Source: Bradyrhizobium sediminis (lineage in GTDB: Bacteria > Pseudomonadota > Alphaproteobacteria > Rhizobiales > Xanthobacteraceae). From it: a DNA stretch of 64,000 bases. A program made the translations under genes and the position numbers. Numbering within the stretch: the first letter of the stretch is position 1; each line of letters starts with the position of its first letter. The stretch covers positions 3,284,001 through 3,348,000 of the forward strand of contig NZ_CP076135.1 of assembly GCF_018736105.1 (NCBI RefSeq), read 5' to 3'. This document shows positions 9,195 through 18,636 of the stretch, in pieces. The notes beneath the pieces were generated by a model that was given only the letters and a program-made list of their open reading frames with translations, had not been told where the DNA came from and ran no database searches.

Positions 9195-9464
9195 ATGCGC
9201 ATCCTGGCCTTGGCGCTTTTGATCATCGGGACGGTTTCGGCAGCAGGGCAAGCCCGGGCCCAGACCTATGATCCGGCCTTTCCGGTTTGCATGCACGTGG
9301 TCGCCTGGGGAGGCGGCGCCTACGAGGATTGCACCTACTATACGCTGGCCCAATGCGCGATGTCGGCTGCCGGCCGCGGGGCCCAGTGCAACATCAATCC
9401 GTATTACGCGGGCGCCAACGCGTCGCCGCGACGAAACGACCGGCGGCATCGCCGCACCTATTGA
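9195..9464 (+). CDS. Small secreted DUF3551-family protein, second copy
   Basis: An 89-residue protein with a signal peptide (MRILALALLIIGTVSAAG...RAQ) and a short cysteine-rich mature part with the pattern EDC-x4-TLAQC...GRGAQC-NINPYY. This matches the protein at 5946-6227 at the cysteines, Gln, Gly-Arg and Asn-Pro-aromatic positions. The ATG at 9195 is preceded by GAGGGAGC; a TTG at 9180 would add five residues. The C-terminus is strongly basic (RRNDRRHRRTY). The function is unknown; secretion is predicted from the signal peptide. Confidence 0.75.
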   Translation: MRILALALLIIGTVSAAGQARAQTYDPAFPVCMHVVAWGGGAYEDCTYYTLAQCAMSAAGRGAQCNINPYYAGANASPRRNDRRHRRTY

Positions 9465-9512
9465 GGCAATCGACGCCCGATGTCCGCTGCCCCCGGCAAC
9501 GGACACTCATCA

Positions 9513-9779
9513 CTAATGCGCGGTGATCCAGGCGCGGGCCTCGCGCTGCGCGATGGCGATCTCGACCTCGGACATCATTTCGGCGACCTCACGGCGCAGC
9601 TGGATGGCGTCGGTGCGGCCCTTCAGGGCGGCGAGGTTGAACCACTTATGCGCGGCGACGAGATTGACCACGCCGGAACGCCCGCTCGCCCAGTACAGGC
9701 CGCGTTCGAACAACACGTCGGGGATCGCGCTTGCTTCCACCGGCGTCGCCGTATCCAGATCGATGTGCCCCTGAAACAT
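9513..9779 (-). CDS. Small Sel1-repeat-like protein
   Basis: An 88-residue cytosolic protein with one Sel1/TPR-like unit: LFERGLYWASGRSGVVNLVAAHKWFNLAALKG follows the (A/L)-x2-LG-x-Y...D...A-x-KW-x2-AA pattern of Sel1 repeats (residues about 24-54, given here in part as AAHKWFNLAALKG). A charged helix follows. A clear AGGAG ribosome-binding site precedes the ATG. Such short single-repeat proteins usually act in protein-protein contacts, but no partner is encoded beside it. Confidence 0.7.
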   Translation of the reverse strand: MFQGHIDLDTATPVEASAIPDVLFERGLYWASGRSGVVNLVAAHKWFNLAALKGRTDAIQLRREVAEMMSEVEIAIAQREARAWITAH

Positions 9780-10531
9780 CCCTTATCTCCTTTTTGTTGT
9801 TGGCCGCCCTCCCCCGAGCGCGGCTCCCGTCCAGCTTGTTGAAACGCCTCGTCATCCCCAACGCCGTTTGCCGGCTTGTTGGGATGATCATGACCGATCA
9901 AATTTGAAGGGCAGTTTAAGCATCGCGATGAATCCGGCGTAAACGCTGCGCGGCGCCGTCAGCGGCGAAATCGCAGAAGTGCCTTATTCATGCGGGTTTC
10001 CGCGGCATCGCGAAAATCGGTTTACCCTGCCGTTTGGCGAAACGATAACCATTGGCGGGGGTCTCGTAGCGCGCAGCGCACTCGCCGGCGTCGCGCCGCG
10101 GCTTCGCGATCGATCGAGGCTGCTCTGCAATGCAGGATCGGCCGCGTTCGCTTTCGCAGCAGCTGGTCAGGTCAACAATGCCGGGGATCGGGAGAGTTCA
10201 AAGCGCCGCGCAGCTTCGGCAGCGGCTTAAGGGAACGAGGGCGTCGGCGAACACGTCAGGACCAAATCTCACTCCGGCTCAAGACCGCCGGTGAAATTGC
10301 GGACCATTGGATCCGCACCGAACGAAGAAAACTGGTTTCTTCTGCCGGATCGTTTTTCGAAAGAGCGAGCTCTCCTGAATGACGATCCAGCCGTTTGACC
10401 TGATGTCTCGCCGACACCCTCTTTCGTCGACAGAGCCGCCTGACTTGAAATCCGCTTCGAAGAAGCAAATCGTTCCGAAGGCTCTAGTGACGTGCCGGCA
10501 TCAAGCCGCCGGCAATTTTCTCAAAGCGAGA
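9780..10531. other. Intergenic region, no gene recognised
   Basis: About 750 bases between the Sel1-like gene and the lysine-rich mini-gene. Several 60-130 codon frames occur on the plus strand, but they lack ribosome-binding sites, have repetitive Arg/Ala shadow composition, and match no family I know. A GCCGGC...GCCGGC hairpin near 10494-10512 could end the transcript of the minus-strand mini-gene, though it lacks a T-run. Confidence 0.5.
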
Positions 10532-10624
10532 TTACTTCTTCTTCTTGGCGACCTTGCGGGTCTTCTTCGCAGTCTTCTTCACTGCGCTCTTCGCCTTCTT
10601 TGCCTTCTTAGCTTTCTTGGCCAT
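10532..10624 (-). CDS. Lysine-rich mini-protein (30 aa), histone H1-tail-like
   Basis: A 30-residue protein made almost only of Lys and Ala with a few Thr, Val, Arg and Ser: MAKKAKKAKKAKSAV, then KKTAKKTRKVA and four lysines. It is preceded by a near-ideal AGGAGGG ribosome-binding site, which supports real translation. Such KKA-type sequences resemble the C-terminal tails of bacterial histone H1-like proteins and of TopA in this same window (35.2-35.4 kb). Nucleic acid binding is therefore a plausible inference, not shown. The gene is isolated, between two long non-coding stretches. Confidence 0.75.
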   Translation of the reverse strand: MAKKAKKAKKAKSAVKKTAKKTRKVAKKKK

Positions 10625-11187
10625 GTTGCCCTCCTAATGTAGTGAGATGGCTTAATCGCTGCGTGCACTCGGGAATCGAAATGCACTACATCCCGAATAC
10701 ACCAACACACTCAAAAAAACAGCGTCCTGCTTAAGGAAGTGTTGACGCAGCGATCCGGGCGCGCACCGCGCGCGTCGATCGACAACACCGCAATGCATTC
10801 GCGCAACGATGCGAATAGTGCGCGAAAATGCGACGCCGACGATTGTCAATATCGCAAGATATGCCCGTACTGCAGGTGTTTTCGCGATTCACGCGCAGCG
10901 TCGTCGATGCGCGATCGATGTCATTGCGAGTCGACGAACACCGCTGAAAGCGGGTTGCGCGGACTCTGAGTCGCGAATTTTGGCAATAAAAAAATTTTCG
11001 TGCTCACCGGCTTCGCGTCTGATCGGCGCTCGCCAAAACCGGATTTTCGAGCGAATCGCCGGCGCTGATTCGCGAGGCGATTTCCTGCTTCACGATCGAC
11101 GCACCGGCATTCATGGTGAATGAAGTGTGCACGCGCGCAGCATCGGCGCGACGGCGGCGATGCGGTCGCCGTCACTTCGCGCGGCGT
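10625..11187. other. Intergenic region upstream of the lysine-rich mini-gene
   Basis: About 560 bases between the mini-gene start and the gatB stop. It is comparatively AT-rich, with an A-run at 10985-10994 and many CGCGCG and GATCG motifs. I see no gene with a believable start. It may hold the promoter of the mini-gene and the 3' end of the gat transcript. Confidence 0.5.
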
Positions 11188-12666
11188 TCAGATGCCGAGT
11201 TTGGATTTGAGCAGATCGTTGACGGCCTGCGGGTTGGCCTTGCCGCCGGACGACTTCATCACCTGGCCGACGAACCAGCCGACCAGCTGCGGCTTGGCTT
11301 TCGCCTGCTCCACCTTGTCGGGATTGGCGGCGATGATGTCGTCGACCACCCTCTCGATCGCGCCGAGATCGGTGACCTGCTTCATGCCGCGGGTCTCGAC
11401 CAGCACGCGGGGATCGCCGCCTTCGGTCCAGACGATCTCGAACAGGTCCTTGGCGATCTTGCCGGAGATGGTGCCCTCGCCGATCAGTTCGACGATCGCC
11501 GCAAGCTGCGCGGCCGATACCGGCGAGCCGGTAATATCGCGGCCTTCCTTGTTGAGACGCCCGAACAGCTCGTTGATCACCCAGTTGGCGGCGAGCTTGC
11601 CGTCGCGCGACTTGTCGGCGAGGCCGGCCAGCACCGTTTCGTAGAAGTCCGCGCTTTCGCGCTCGGCCACCAGCACGCCGGCGTCATAGGGCGACAGCCC
11701 GAACTCGGCGATGAAGCGCGCCTTCTTCTGGTCCGGCAATTCCGGCAGGTTGGCCTTGAGTTCGGCGACAAAGGCTTCGCTGAACTCGAGCGGCAACAGA
11801 TCCGGATCCGGGAAATAGCGGTAGTCGTGCGCCTCTTCCTTGGAACGCATCGAGCGGGTCTCGCCCTTGCCGGGATCGAACAGCCGGGTTTCCTGATCGA
11901 TGGTGCCGCCGTCCTCGATGATGCCGATCTGGCGCCGAGCCTCGTATTCGATCGCCTGGCCGATGAAGGTGATCGAGTTCATGTTCTTGATCTCGCAGCG
12001 GGTGCCGAGCGGGCCGCCCGGCTTGCGCACGGAAACGTTGACGTCGGCGCGCAGCGACCCCTTCTCCATGTCGCCGTCGCAGGTACCGAGATAACGCAGG
12101 ATCGAGCGCAGCTTGGTTACATAGGCCTTGGCCTGCTCGGCGTCGCGGATATCGGGCTTGGAGACGATTTCCATCAGCGCCACGCCGGACCGGTTGAGGT
12201 CGACATAGGACAGGCTCGGGCTGCGGTCGTGCAGCGACTTGCCGGCATCCTGTTCCAGGTGCAGCCGTTCGATGCCCACGGTGGCGGTCCTGCCGCCCTC
12301 GAGCTCCACGACAACCTCGCCCTCGCCCACGATCGGCGACTTGTACTGGCTGATCTGGTAGCCCTGCGGCAGGTCCGGATAGAAGTAGTTCTTGCGGTCG
12401 AACACCGAGCGCCGGTTGATCTGCGCGTTCAGCCCGAGCCCGGTGCGCACCGCCTGGCGCACGCATTCCTCGTTGATGACCGGCAGCATGCCCGGCATCG
12501 CCGCGTCGACCAGCGAGACATGGCTGTTCGGCTCGCCGCCGAACTCGGTCGAGGCGCCGGAAAACAGTTTCGAGTTCGAGGTGACCTGGGCGTGGATTTC
12601 GAGCCCGATTACCGTCTCCCAGTCGCCGGTGGCACCCTTGATCAGTTTCGCCGTCGTCGCACTCAT
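11188..12666 (-). CDS. gatB: Asp-tRNA(Asn)/Glu-tRNA(Gln) amidotransferase subunit B
   Basis: Subunit B of the GatCAB transamidosome binds the mischarged tRNA and phosphorylates the side-chain carboxylate before amidation. The 492-residue protein has the family hallmarks: [20 protein letters not shown], the [19 protein letters not shown] catalytic-cradle motif, and a C-terminal YqeY/tail domain for tRNA binding. The ATG at 12666 was chosen over a longer upstream frame because MSAT-type starts and a GGAGG site fit. Its start overlaps the stop of the 97-aa gene by four bases (ATGA), implying translational coupling. Confidence 0.97.
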   Translation of the reverse strand: MSATTAKLIKGATGDWETVIGLEIHAQVTSNSKLFSGASTEFGGEPNSHVSLVDAAMPGMLPVINEECVRQAVRTGLGLNAQINRRSVFDRKNYFYPDLPQGYQISQYKSPIVGEGEVVVELEGGRTATVGIERLHLEQDAGKSLHDRSPSLSYVDLNRSGVALMEIVSKPDIRDAEQAKAYVTKLRSILRYLGTCDGDMEKGSLRADVNVSVRKPGGPLGTRCEIKNMNSITFIGQAIEYEARRQIGIIEDGGTIDQETRLFDPGKGETRSMRSKEEAHDYRYFPDPDLLPLEFSEAFVAELKANLPELPDQKKARFIAEFGLSPYDAGVLVAERESADFYETVLAGLADKSRDGKLAANWVINELFGRLNKEGRDITGSPVSAAQLAAIVELIGEGTISGKIAKDLFEIVWTEGGDPRVLVETRGMKQVTDLGAIERVVDDIIAANPDKVEQAKAKPQLVGWFVGQVMKSSGGKANPQAVNDLLKSKLGI

Positions 12667-12956
12667 GCTCTTGCACCTCCGAGCAGCGCGGAAGCCATCC
12701 GCTCCCATTCGGCATCGAGAGAATCCTTCGCCACCGGCCGGCCGGCCTGGCGGTACCAGTAGCCGGCATTGCCGAGGTCGCCCTCGACCCGGTGCAGATA
12801 GGCGTGGACCCAGGCTCCGTCGGCGGTCGGCTCGTGCTGCGCGATCCCGTGCGCCTGATCCCAATTGCCCTTCGCGGCCCACCACAGCGCGGCGAGCGGC
12901 GCATCGAGACCCGGCGCTGGTGCTGCGCCCGACAGGCTGGCTTTGAATTCGGCCAT
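12663..12956 (-). CDS. Conserved hypothetical protein between gatA and gatB
   Basis: A 97-residue acidic-to-neutral helical protein rich in Trp and Ala ([20 protein letters not shown], then [20 protein letters not shown]). This looks like one or two TPR-like helical hairpins. It starts two bases after the gatA stop codon and its own stop overlaps the gatB ATG. It is thus embedded in the gat operon and translated with it. I do not know a function; a regulatory or chaperone role for the amidotransferase is only inferred from position. Confidence 0.8.
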   Translation of the reverse strand: MAEFKASLSGAAPAPGLDAPLAALWWAAKGNWDQAHGIAQHEPTADGAWVHAYLHRVEGDLGNAGYWYRQAGRPVAKDSLDAEWERMASALLGGARA

Positions 12957-12958
12957 GG

Positions 12959-14431
12959 TCACCACCACCTCGCCGGCGTGAATCGTCCCGCCGCCTGCTC
13001 GATCACCTCGCCGAGCGAGAACAGGGTTTCTTCGTCGAACGGACGGCCGATCAGCTGCAGGCCGAGCGGCAGGCCCTGCGCGTCCTTGCCGGCGGGAACC
13101 GCGATCCCCGGCAGCCCCGCCATGTTCACCGTCACCGTGAAGATGTCGTTGAGGTACATCTCGACGGGATCGGCGCCCTTCTCGCCGACACCGAACGCCG
13201 CCGACGGCGTCGCCGGGGTCAGGATCGCGTTGACGCCCTTGGCGAAGCAATCCTCGAAATCCTTCTTGATCAGGGTGCGGACTTTCTGCGCGCGCAGATA
13301 ATAGGCGTCGTAATAGCCGGCCGAGAGCACATAGGTGCCGATCATGACGCGGCGGCGGACCTCGGCGCCAAAGCCCTCGGCGCGGGTATTCTCATAGAGC
13401 TCGCCGATCGAGCGGCCGGGCACGCGCAGACCGTAACGGACGCCGTCGTAGCGCGCCAGATTCGACGAGGCCTCCGCCGGTGCGACGATATAATACGCCG
13501 GCAGCGCGTATTTGGTGTGCGGCAGCGACACCTCGACCAGTTCGGCGCCGGCCGCCTTCAGCCAGGCCGCGCCCTCGCTCCAGAGCTTTTCGATTTCCGC
13601 GGGCATGCCGTCGAGGCGGTACTCCTTGGGAATGCCGATCTTCATGCCCTTGACGGATTTTCCGAGCGCCGACTCGTAATCCGGCACAGCGCGATCAACC
13701 GACGTGGTGTCCTTGGGATCGTGACCAGCCATCGAGCGCATCAGGATCGCGGTGTCGCGCACGGTGCGCGCGATCGGCCCGGCCTGGTCGAGCGAGGAGG
13801 CGAACGCCACGATGCCCCAGCGCGAACAGCGCCCGTAGGTCGGCTTCATTCCGACGGTGCCGGTGAACGCCGCGGGCTGGCGGATCGAGCCGCCGGTATC
13901 GGTCGCGGTCGCGCCCATGCACAACAGCGCCGCCACCGCCGACGCCGAGCCGCCGGAGGAGCCGCCCGGAACCAGCGTGGTGTTGGCGCCGTCGCGCCGC
14001 CACGGATTGACGACGGGACCGAAGCAGGAGGTTTCGTTCGACGAGCCCATCGCGAACTCGTCATTGTTGAGCTTGCCGAGCATGACAGCACCGTCGCGCC
14101 ATAGCTGCGAGGTCACGGTGGATTCGTAAGTCGGAACGAAATTGCCGAGGATCTTCGAGCACGCGGTGGTGCGCACGTCCCTGGTCGCGAACAGGTCCTT
14201 GATCCCGAGCGGAATGCCGGCAAGCGGACCGCCCTCGCCCCTGGCGATCCTGGCGTCGACCTCGCGCGCCATGGCGCGAGCACGATCCGGGGTTTCCATC
14301 ACGAAGGCGTTGAGCGCGCGCGCGGCCTCGATCGCCCCGAGATGGGCGTCGGTCAGTTCGAGCGAGGTAAAGGATTTGTTCGCGAGACCCTCACGGGCCT
14401 CGGCGAGCGTCAGCGATGTCAGGTCAGTCAT
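12959..14431 (-). CDS. gatA: Asp-tRNA(Asn)/Glu-tRNA(Gln) amidotransferase subunit A
   Basis: Amidase-signature subunit that releases ammonia from glutamine for the GatCAB reaction. The 490-residue protein has the complete catalytic triad: Lys78 in [10 protein letters not shown], cis-Ser158 in [11 protein letters not shown], and nucleophile Ser182 in [10 protein letters not shown]. The ATG at 14431 overlaps the stop codon of the upstream 70-aa gene by four bases. The order here on the minus strand is gatC, 70-aa gene, gatA, 97-aa gene, gatB. This arrangement suggests the organism amidates tRNA-bound Glu and/or Asp. Confidence 0.97.
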   Translation of the reverse strand: MTDLTSLTLAEAREGLANKSFTSLELTDAHLGAIEAARALNAFVMETPDRARAMAREVDARIARGEGGPLAGIPLGIKDLFATRDVRTTACSKILGNFVPTYESTVTSQLWRDGAVMLGKLNNDEFAMGSSNETSCFGPVVNPWRRDGANTTLVPGGSSGGSASAVAALLCMGATATDTGGSIRQPAAFTGTVGMKPTYGRCSRWGIVAFASSLDQAGPIARTVRDTAILMRSMAGHDPKDTTSVDRAVPDYESALGKSVKGMKIGIPKEYRLDGMPAEIEKLWSEGAAWLKAAGAELVEVSLPHTKYALPAYYIVAPAEASSNLARYDGVRYGLRVPGRSIGELYENTRAEGFGAEVRRRVMIGTYVLSAGYYDAYYLRAQKVRTLIKKDFEDCFAKGVNAILTPATPSAAFGVGEKGADPVEMYLNDIFTVTVNMAGLPGIAVPAGKDAQGLPLGLQLIGRPFDEETLFSLGEVIEQAAGRFTPARWW

Positions 14432-14640
14432 TTATCAACCGGGCTGCAGAAGAACGGAGACAGCGTCTTGTCGTTGGCCGGGTCGTCCAGCTTGCTGCGG
14501 GTCTTGTCCGAGGCTTCGAGCGCGTCGAGCACGGCGTCCATTGCCTTGTCGGGATCGGCGGCCTTGCCCTGCCGCTCCATCGCGTCGAGGTAGTTCATGT
14601 AGGCCTGATAGGCCTTTTCATCGTCGCAGAGGAGACACAT
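14428..14640 (-). CDS. Conserved hypothetical protein between gatC and gatA
   Basis: A 70-residue protein beginning [20 protein letters not shown]. The N-terminal CxxC is followed by a helix with many charged and aromatic residues, then a Lys/Asp-rich tail ending FFCSPVDK. The CLLC pair and Cys65 could bind a metal, but this is inference. Its stop codon overlaps the gatA start by four bases, so it is part of the gat transcript. A short repeat (14674-14722) separates it from gatC. The function is unknown. Confidence 0.75.
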   Translation of the reverse strand: MCLLCDDEKAYQAYMNYLDAMERQGKAADPDKAMDAVLDALEASDKTRSKLDDPANDKTLSPFFCSPVDK

Positions 14641-14673
14641 CGGATTTCCCGTCTCACCAAGACTCTTTTGTTT

Positions 14674-14722
14674 GACGCGTTTTCTTGACGCGAACCGGTA
14701 CCCACTTCGCCCGAAAACGCTA
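14674..14722. repeat. Dispersed ~49-bp repeat, copy 1
   Basis: GACGCGTTTTCTTGACGCGA followed by ACCGGTACCCACTTCGCCCG and AAAACGCT. A copy with only a few differences lies at 42489-42537, next to the MFS transporter stop. Both contain the ACCGGT...CACTTCG...GAAAACG core of a repeat family widespread in Rhizobiales intergenic regions. Here it sits inside the gat gene cluster, between gatC and the 70-aa gene. Confidence 0.85.
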
Positions 14723-14724
14723 TC

Positions 14725-15036
<312 letters not shown>

Positions 15037-15092
15037 TCAGCCCGCCGTATAGCAGAGGCACCTTTTGCGCCGCAACCGCGGCCGAGGCCTTC

Positions 15093-16169
15093 TCAGCCGG
15101 CCATCTGGCCCAGCCGCGCCAAAGCGGCGCCGGCCAGGGCCCGGGTCAGCTCGGAAGCCGGCATCTCGCGGCCCAGCCGCACCGCCTGCCCGGCCCAGAG
15201 ATTGGTGAAATCGACCTTGCCGAGCTTTTCGGCAGCCGTTTTCAGGGGTCCGAGCGCGGTCGCGGAATGGGGGAACGCCGGGGCGTCGGGCGAAATCGGG
15301 CCAACCTCGCGCATCACCCGGTTGGCGACACCGCGCGCCGGACGCCCGGTCATGACGTTGGTGATCACGGTGGAATCGTCGCGCGCCTGCGCCAGCGCCG
15401 CACGCGCCGGGGCGATCACCCTGGATTCCGGACAGCGCAGATAGGCGCTGCCGATCTGCACGCCCGCAGCCCCCAGCGCGAACGCCGCCGCGATGCCGCG
15501 CCCGTCGGCGATGCCACCCGCCGCGATCACCGGCACCTTCACCGCATCGGCTACCTGCGGCACCAGCGCGAAGGTGCCGGGCTGCTCGGCAATATTGTCG
15601 GTCAGGAACATGCCGCGATGGCCGCCCGCCTCCGCGCCTTGCGCGATGATGACGTCGGCGCCGTTCTCCTCGAGCCAGATCGCCTCCCGCACGATGGTCG
15701 CCGACGACATCACGATGCAGCCGGCCGCCTTGACGCGCTTCAGCAGTTTGGGCTCCGGCAGGCCGAAATGAAAGCTGACCACTTCGGGCTTCAGCTCCTC
15801 GACCAGCGCGCACATCGCCTCATCGAACGGCGCGCGGTTGGCGGCGGTGACCGGCGCCGCCGGGTCGAGCCCGAGCTCTTTATAGTAAGACGACAGCCGC
15901 GCCTTCCATCCAGCCTCGCGCGCAGCGTCCGCTTCGACCGCCTTGTGGCAGAAGAAATTGAGATTGACCGGCGTCGCGATGCGCTGGCGCACGATGTTGA
16001 CCTGCTCGCGGGCTTTTTCCGGCGATATCATCGCACAAGGCAGCGACGGCAACGCCCCTCCGGCGGCCGCGCCGATCATGATCTCGGCGTCCTGCACGCC
16101 TGCCATCGGCGCCTGCACGATCGGAAACTCGGTCTTGAAGAGGTCGATAAGTCGGCGGTCCGGCCACAT
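15093..16169 (-). CDS. Nitronate monooxygenase-family flavoprotein (1)
   Basis: FMN-dependent TIM-barrel enzyme of the nitronate monooxygenase / 2-nitropropane dioxygenase family, which oxidises alkyl nitronates. Related members act on other nitro compounds or as NADH:quinone reductases. The 358-residue protein has IVQAPMAG near the N-terminus, the AQGAEAGGHRG motif with the catalytic-type histidine, and phosphate-binding AAGGIADGRG. It follows the second homologue by 17 bases in the same direction, so the two probably form an operon. The physiological substrate cannot be read from sequence. Confidence 0.88.
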   Translation of the reverse strand: MWPDRRLIDLFKTEFPIVQAPMAGVQDAEIMIGAAAGGALPSLPCAMISPEKAREQVNIVRQRIATPVNLNFFCHKAVEADAAREAGWKARLSSYYKELGLDPAAPVTAANRAPFDEAMCALVEELKPEVVSFHFGLPEPKLLKRVKAAGCIVMSSATIVREAIWLEENGADVIIAQGAEAGGHRGMFLTDNIAEQPGTFALVPQVADAVKVPVIAAGGIADGRGIAAAFALGAAGVQIGSAYLRCPESRVIAPARAALAQARDDSTVITNVMTGRPARGVANRVMREVGPISPDAPAFPHSATALGPLKTAAEKLGKVDFTNLWAGQAVRLGREMPASELTRALAGAALARLGQMAG

Positions 16170-16186
16170 GGGTATTGCTCGCTTGA

Positions 16187-17170
16187 TTAGGCCCGCAGGG
16201 CCGTGGAAGAATTGCGCCGCCCCAGCATTATCTGCTCGGCCTCGGCGACGATACGCTCGACAATCTCGGCTGCCGGCGGGATGTCATGGATCAGCCCGAC
16301 CGATTGTCCGGCAAATACGGCCGCGACATCGAAATCTCGTGCCGCCCTGGCTGCGGCGTATTCGGTGGCGACGGTGTTCATGCTCTGCAGCAGCTCGACT
16401 TCCCGGCCGGTCCATCGCCGGACATGATCGTTGATCAGGCTACGTCCGGTGAATGGCGCGGGCCAGACGATGCTCCGCGACAGGTCGAAGACAACTCCCC
16501 GGGCGGTGCTGCCGCCGGTGGCCGCGCAGATCAGCTTTTTCGCCTCTTCCGCGCCGTCCGCTTCGGCGCTCGCATAGAAGCGCGTGCCAAGCAGCACGCC
16601 GGATGCACCGAGCATCATCATCGCCGCCAGTCCGCGTCCGTCCGCGATGCCGCCCGCGGCGACCACGGGCACGCGGCCGGCCGCCAGATCGACGATCGCC
16701 GGCACGATGTCGATGGTGGTGCGGGTCGCACCGTGCCCGCCCGCTTCGGTGCCCTGGGCGATGAGAATGTCGGCGCCGGCATCCAGCGCCGTCAGCGCCA
16801 TGGCCTCGCTTTGCACCTGGCAGATCAACAACGCGCCGGCCGACTTGATCTGCGGCGCAAAGGGTTTGGGATCGCCGAACGACAGCATGATTGCGCGTGG
16901 CCGGACGGCCAGCGCCACGTCGAGCAGTTCCGGCTGCTTCGCCAGACTCCAGGTGATGAAGCCGATGCCGAATGGCGCTTGCGCGCCTTCGAGCTTGCCG
17001 GTTTCCCGTTCGAGCCAAGCCCTGTCGCCGTAACCGCCGCCGAGAATCCCGAAGCCTCCGGCGCGGCTCACCGCTGCCGTCAGCCGCGCGCCGGCAATCG
17101 CATCCATCGGCGCCAGCAGAATCGGATGCCGGATGCCTAACAGGCCGGTCAGTGGCATATCGATCGGCAT
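16187..17170 (-). CDS. Nitronate monooxygenase-family flavoprotein (2)
   Basis: A 327-residue FMN TIM-barrel protein related to its neighbour. It has PILLAPMDAIAG at the N-terminus, the AQGTEAGGHGATRT motif containing the active-site histidine, and AAGGIADGRGLAA for FMN phosphate. The ATG at 17170 is preferred over 17176 because AGGGGA then lies six bases upstream. It is divergently transcribed from a LysR regulator 105 bases away, which makes it a likely target of that regulator. It is distant enough from copy 1 to suggest a different substrate. Confidence 0.87.
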   Translation of the reverse strand: MPIDMPLTGLLGIRHPILLAPMDAIAGARLTAAVSRAGGFGILGGGYGDRAWLERETGKLEGAQAPFGIGFITWSLAKQPELLDVALAVRPRAIMLSFGDPKPFAPQIKSAGALLICQVQSEAMALTALDAGADILIAQGTEAGGHGATRTTIDIVPAIVDLAAGRVPVVAAGGIADGRGLAAMMMLGASGVLLGTRFYASAEADGAEEAKKLICAATGGSTARGVVFDLSRSIVWPAPFTGRSLINDHVRRWTGREVELLQSMNTVATEYAAARAARDFDVAAVFAGQSVGLIHDIPPAAEIVERIVAEAEQIMLGRRNSSTALRA

Positions 17171-17214
17171 AACCATTCCCCTGGTTCTGGACAGCGACCA
17201 TAGGCCCGGCTAAC

Positions 17215-17241
17215 ATTCTCGATAAATGATTTCTTGAGAAT
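17215..17241. promoter_or_regulatory. Candidate LysR operator between the flavoprotein and LysR genes
   Basis: ATTCTC (17215-17220) and GAGAAT (17236-17241) form an inverted repeat. A nested TTCT-TG-AGAA palindrome overlaps the right arm at 17231-17240. The site lies in the middle of the 105-base divergent region, where LysR-type regulators normally bind. It is a candidate only; the spacing is wider than the classic T-N11-A box. Confidence 0.5.
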
Positions 17242-17275
17242 GCTGCCATCTCGAAAATGAAACGGAAGCGACGCC

Positions 17276-18166
17276 ATGGAATTGTCCGACCTTGTGACTT
17301 TTTCGACTGTCGCGCGCCTCGGCGGCGTCACCCGCGCGGCCGACGAACTCAACACCGTGCAATCCAACGTCACCCAAAGGATAAAGGCGCTCGAGGCCGA
17401 AATCGGAACGGCGCTGTTCGAGCGGCATAGCCGCGGCATGACGCTGACCGGCGCCGGCCGCCGCCTGTTGCCCTACGCCCAGCGCCTGGCCGCGCTGTCG
17501 CGCGAAGCCGTATTGGCGGCGCGCGAGGACGGCGAACCCAAGGGACCGTTATCGATCGGCTCGATGGAGACCACCGCCGCCGTGCGCCTGCCGTCGCTGC
17601 TGGCGCAATTTCACCGCCGCTTTCCGGCGGTGCAACTGAGCCTGCGCACCGCGCCTACCGCCGACCTGGTCGCCGCCGTGCTCGACGGCTCGCTCGACGG
17701 CGCCTTCGTCGCCGGCCCGATCGACCATGCCGAACTCACCTCAGTGACCGCCTTCAAGGAAGAGCTGGTGCTGGTCAGCGCGCGGCGCTGGACCAGCCTT
17801 GCAAGCCTCCGCGCCGGCACGCCGGAATCCGGTCCGACCGCGCTGGTGTTCCGCACCGGCTGTAGCTACCGGCAGCGGCTCGAACAAGTGCTCGCCGGGT
17901 TTGGCTGGCCGTCGGCCGCCCGGTTCGAACTCGGCACGCTCGACGGCATGATCGGCTGCGTCGCCGCCGACATGGGCGTCACGTTGCTGCCGCGCGCCGT
18001 GGTCGAGCGCAGCGATCAGAGCGGCAACATCCGCATCCATCCGCTCGGCGCATCGCAGTCGCGGGTCGATACCCTCTTCATCCAGCGCCGCAGCGCGCAT
18101 CGATACAGCGCGTTAGAAGGCTTCGCGTCCTGTCTGAAGAAAAACAATCAGGTCATTGCCGCCTGA
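17276..18166 (+). CDS. LysR-family transcriptional regulator
   Basis: A 296-residue LTTR. The N-terminal winged helix-turn-helix (residues about 1-60) reads LVTFSTVARLGGVTRAADEL then NTVQSNVTQRIKALEAEIGT and LFERHSRGMTLT. A two-lobed effector-binding domain follows (residues about 90-290). It is divergent from the two nitronate monooxygenase-like genes, the usual LTTR arrangement, so it probably controls them and itself. Its 3' end overlaps the convergent 71-aa membrane gene by 14 bases. The effector is unknown. Confidence 0.93.
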   Translation: MELSDLVTFSTVARLGGVTRAADELNTVQSNVTQRIKALEAEIGTALFERHSRGMTLTGAGRRLLPYAQRLAALSREAVLAAREDGEPKGPLSIGSMETTAAVRLPSLLAQFHRRFPAVQLSLRTAPTADLVAAVLDGSLDGAFVAGPIDHAELTSVTAFKEELVLVSARRWTSLASLRAGTPESGPTALVFRTGCSYRQRLEQVLAGFGWPSAARFELGTLDGMIGCVAADMGVTLLPRAVVERSDQSGNIRIHPLGASQSRVDTLFIQRRSAHRYSALEGFASCLKKNNQVIAA

Positions 18167-18368
18167 AACTCCAGCGCCGCAGCGCGACCACGGCCCATAC
18201 CGCCTCGACCAGCCCGAACGGCCAGGCGCCCTGCAGAAATCCGTAAATCGAGCCGAGCGCGCAGGCCGCCGCGAAGGCGAGGATGAACCAGTGGCTGCGA
18301 TCCTCCAGCGCGTAGCACACCAGCATCGCGGTGACGGCGAACAGTCCGAACAGGCTCAGGGCGTCCAT
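18153..18368 (-). CDS. Small membrane protein of unknown function
   Basis: A 71-residue protein with two predicted hydrophobic segments (residues about 4-21 and 28-45), a third weaker one at 50-62, and a basic C-terminus (RRWSFRRQ) likely to face the cytoplasm. Similar short two-helix proteins are common in Bradyrhizobium. It overlaps the LysR stop tail-to-tail by 14 bases. Nothing in the sequence shows a specific role. Confidence 0.65.
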   Translation of the reverse strand: MDALSLFGLFAVTAMLVCYALEDRSHWFILAFAAACALGSIYGFLQGAWPFGLVEAVWAVVALRRWSFRRQ

Positions 18369-18636
18369 CTTCTGCCTCTATTTCTCCACAAAGCATTCTC
18401 GCGCGATCGCTGGAGAAGAATTGCGCTCATTTTTTTCAGAAGTTCTTTCTGGCTTTCCACGAAGCGGAAATTCTCCGTCACAATTCCGCAACGCAACGCG
18501 TGGCGGCGTCGCTTAAGTCGCGAATTGCGAGATGTGCCTCTCACCGATTCAAAAACATGGACGGGCCGCGCCACTACGTTAGTATGCAGCGCTAGCTACC
18601 AACAACCATAACGTCAACGCCTGGGAGGAACTTGCG

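Noticed and set aside
8913..9506. A 197-codon minus-strand frame ending in RRDSNPR
   Set aside because: The RRDSNPR ending is the well-known spurious translation of a tRNA-Ser T-arm in antisense; the frame overlaps the tRNA and a DUF3551 gene.
11113..12762. A 549-codon plus-strand frame opposite gatB
   Set aside because: Antisense shadow of a core gene with normal motifs.
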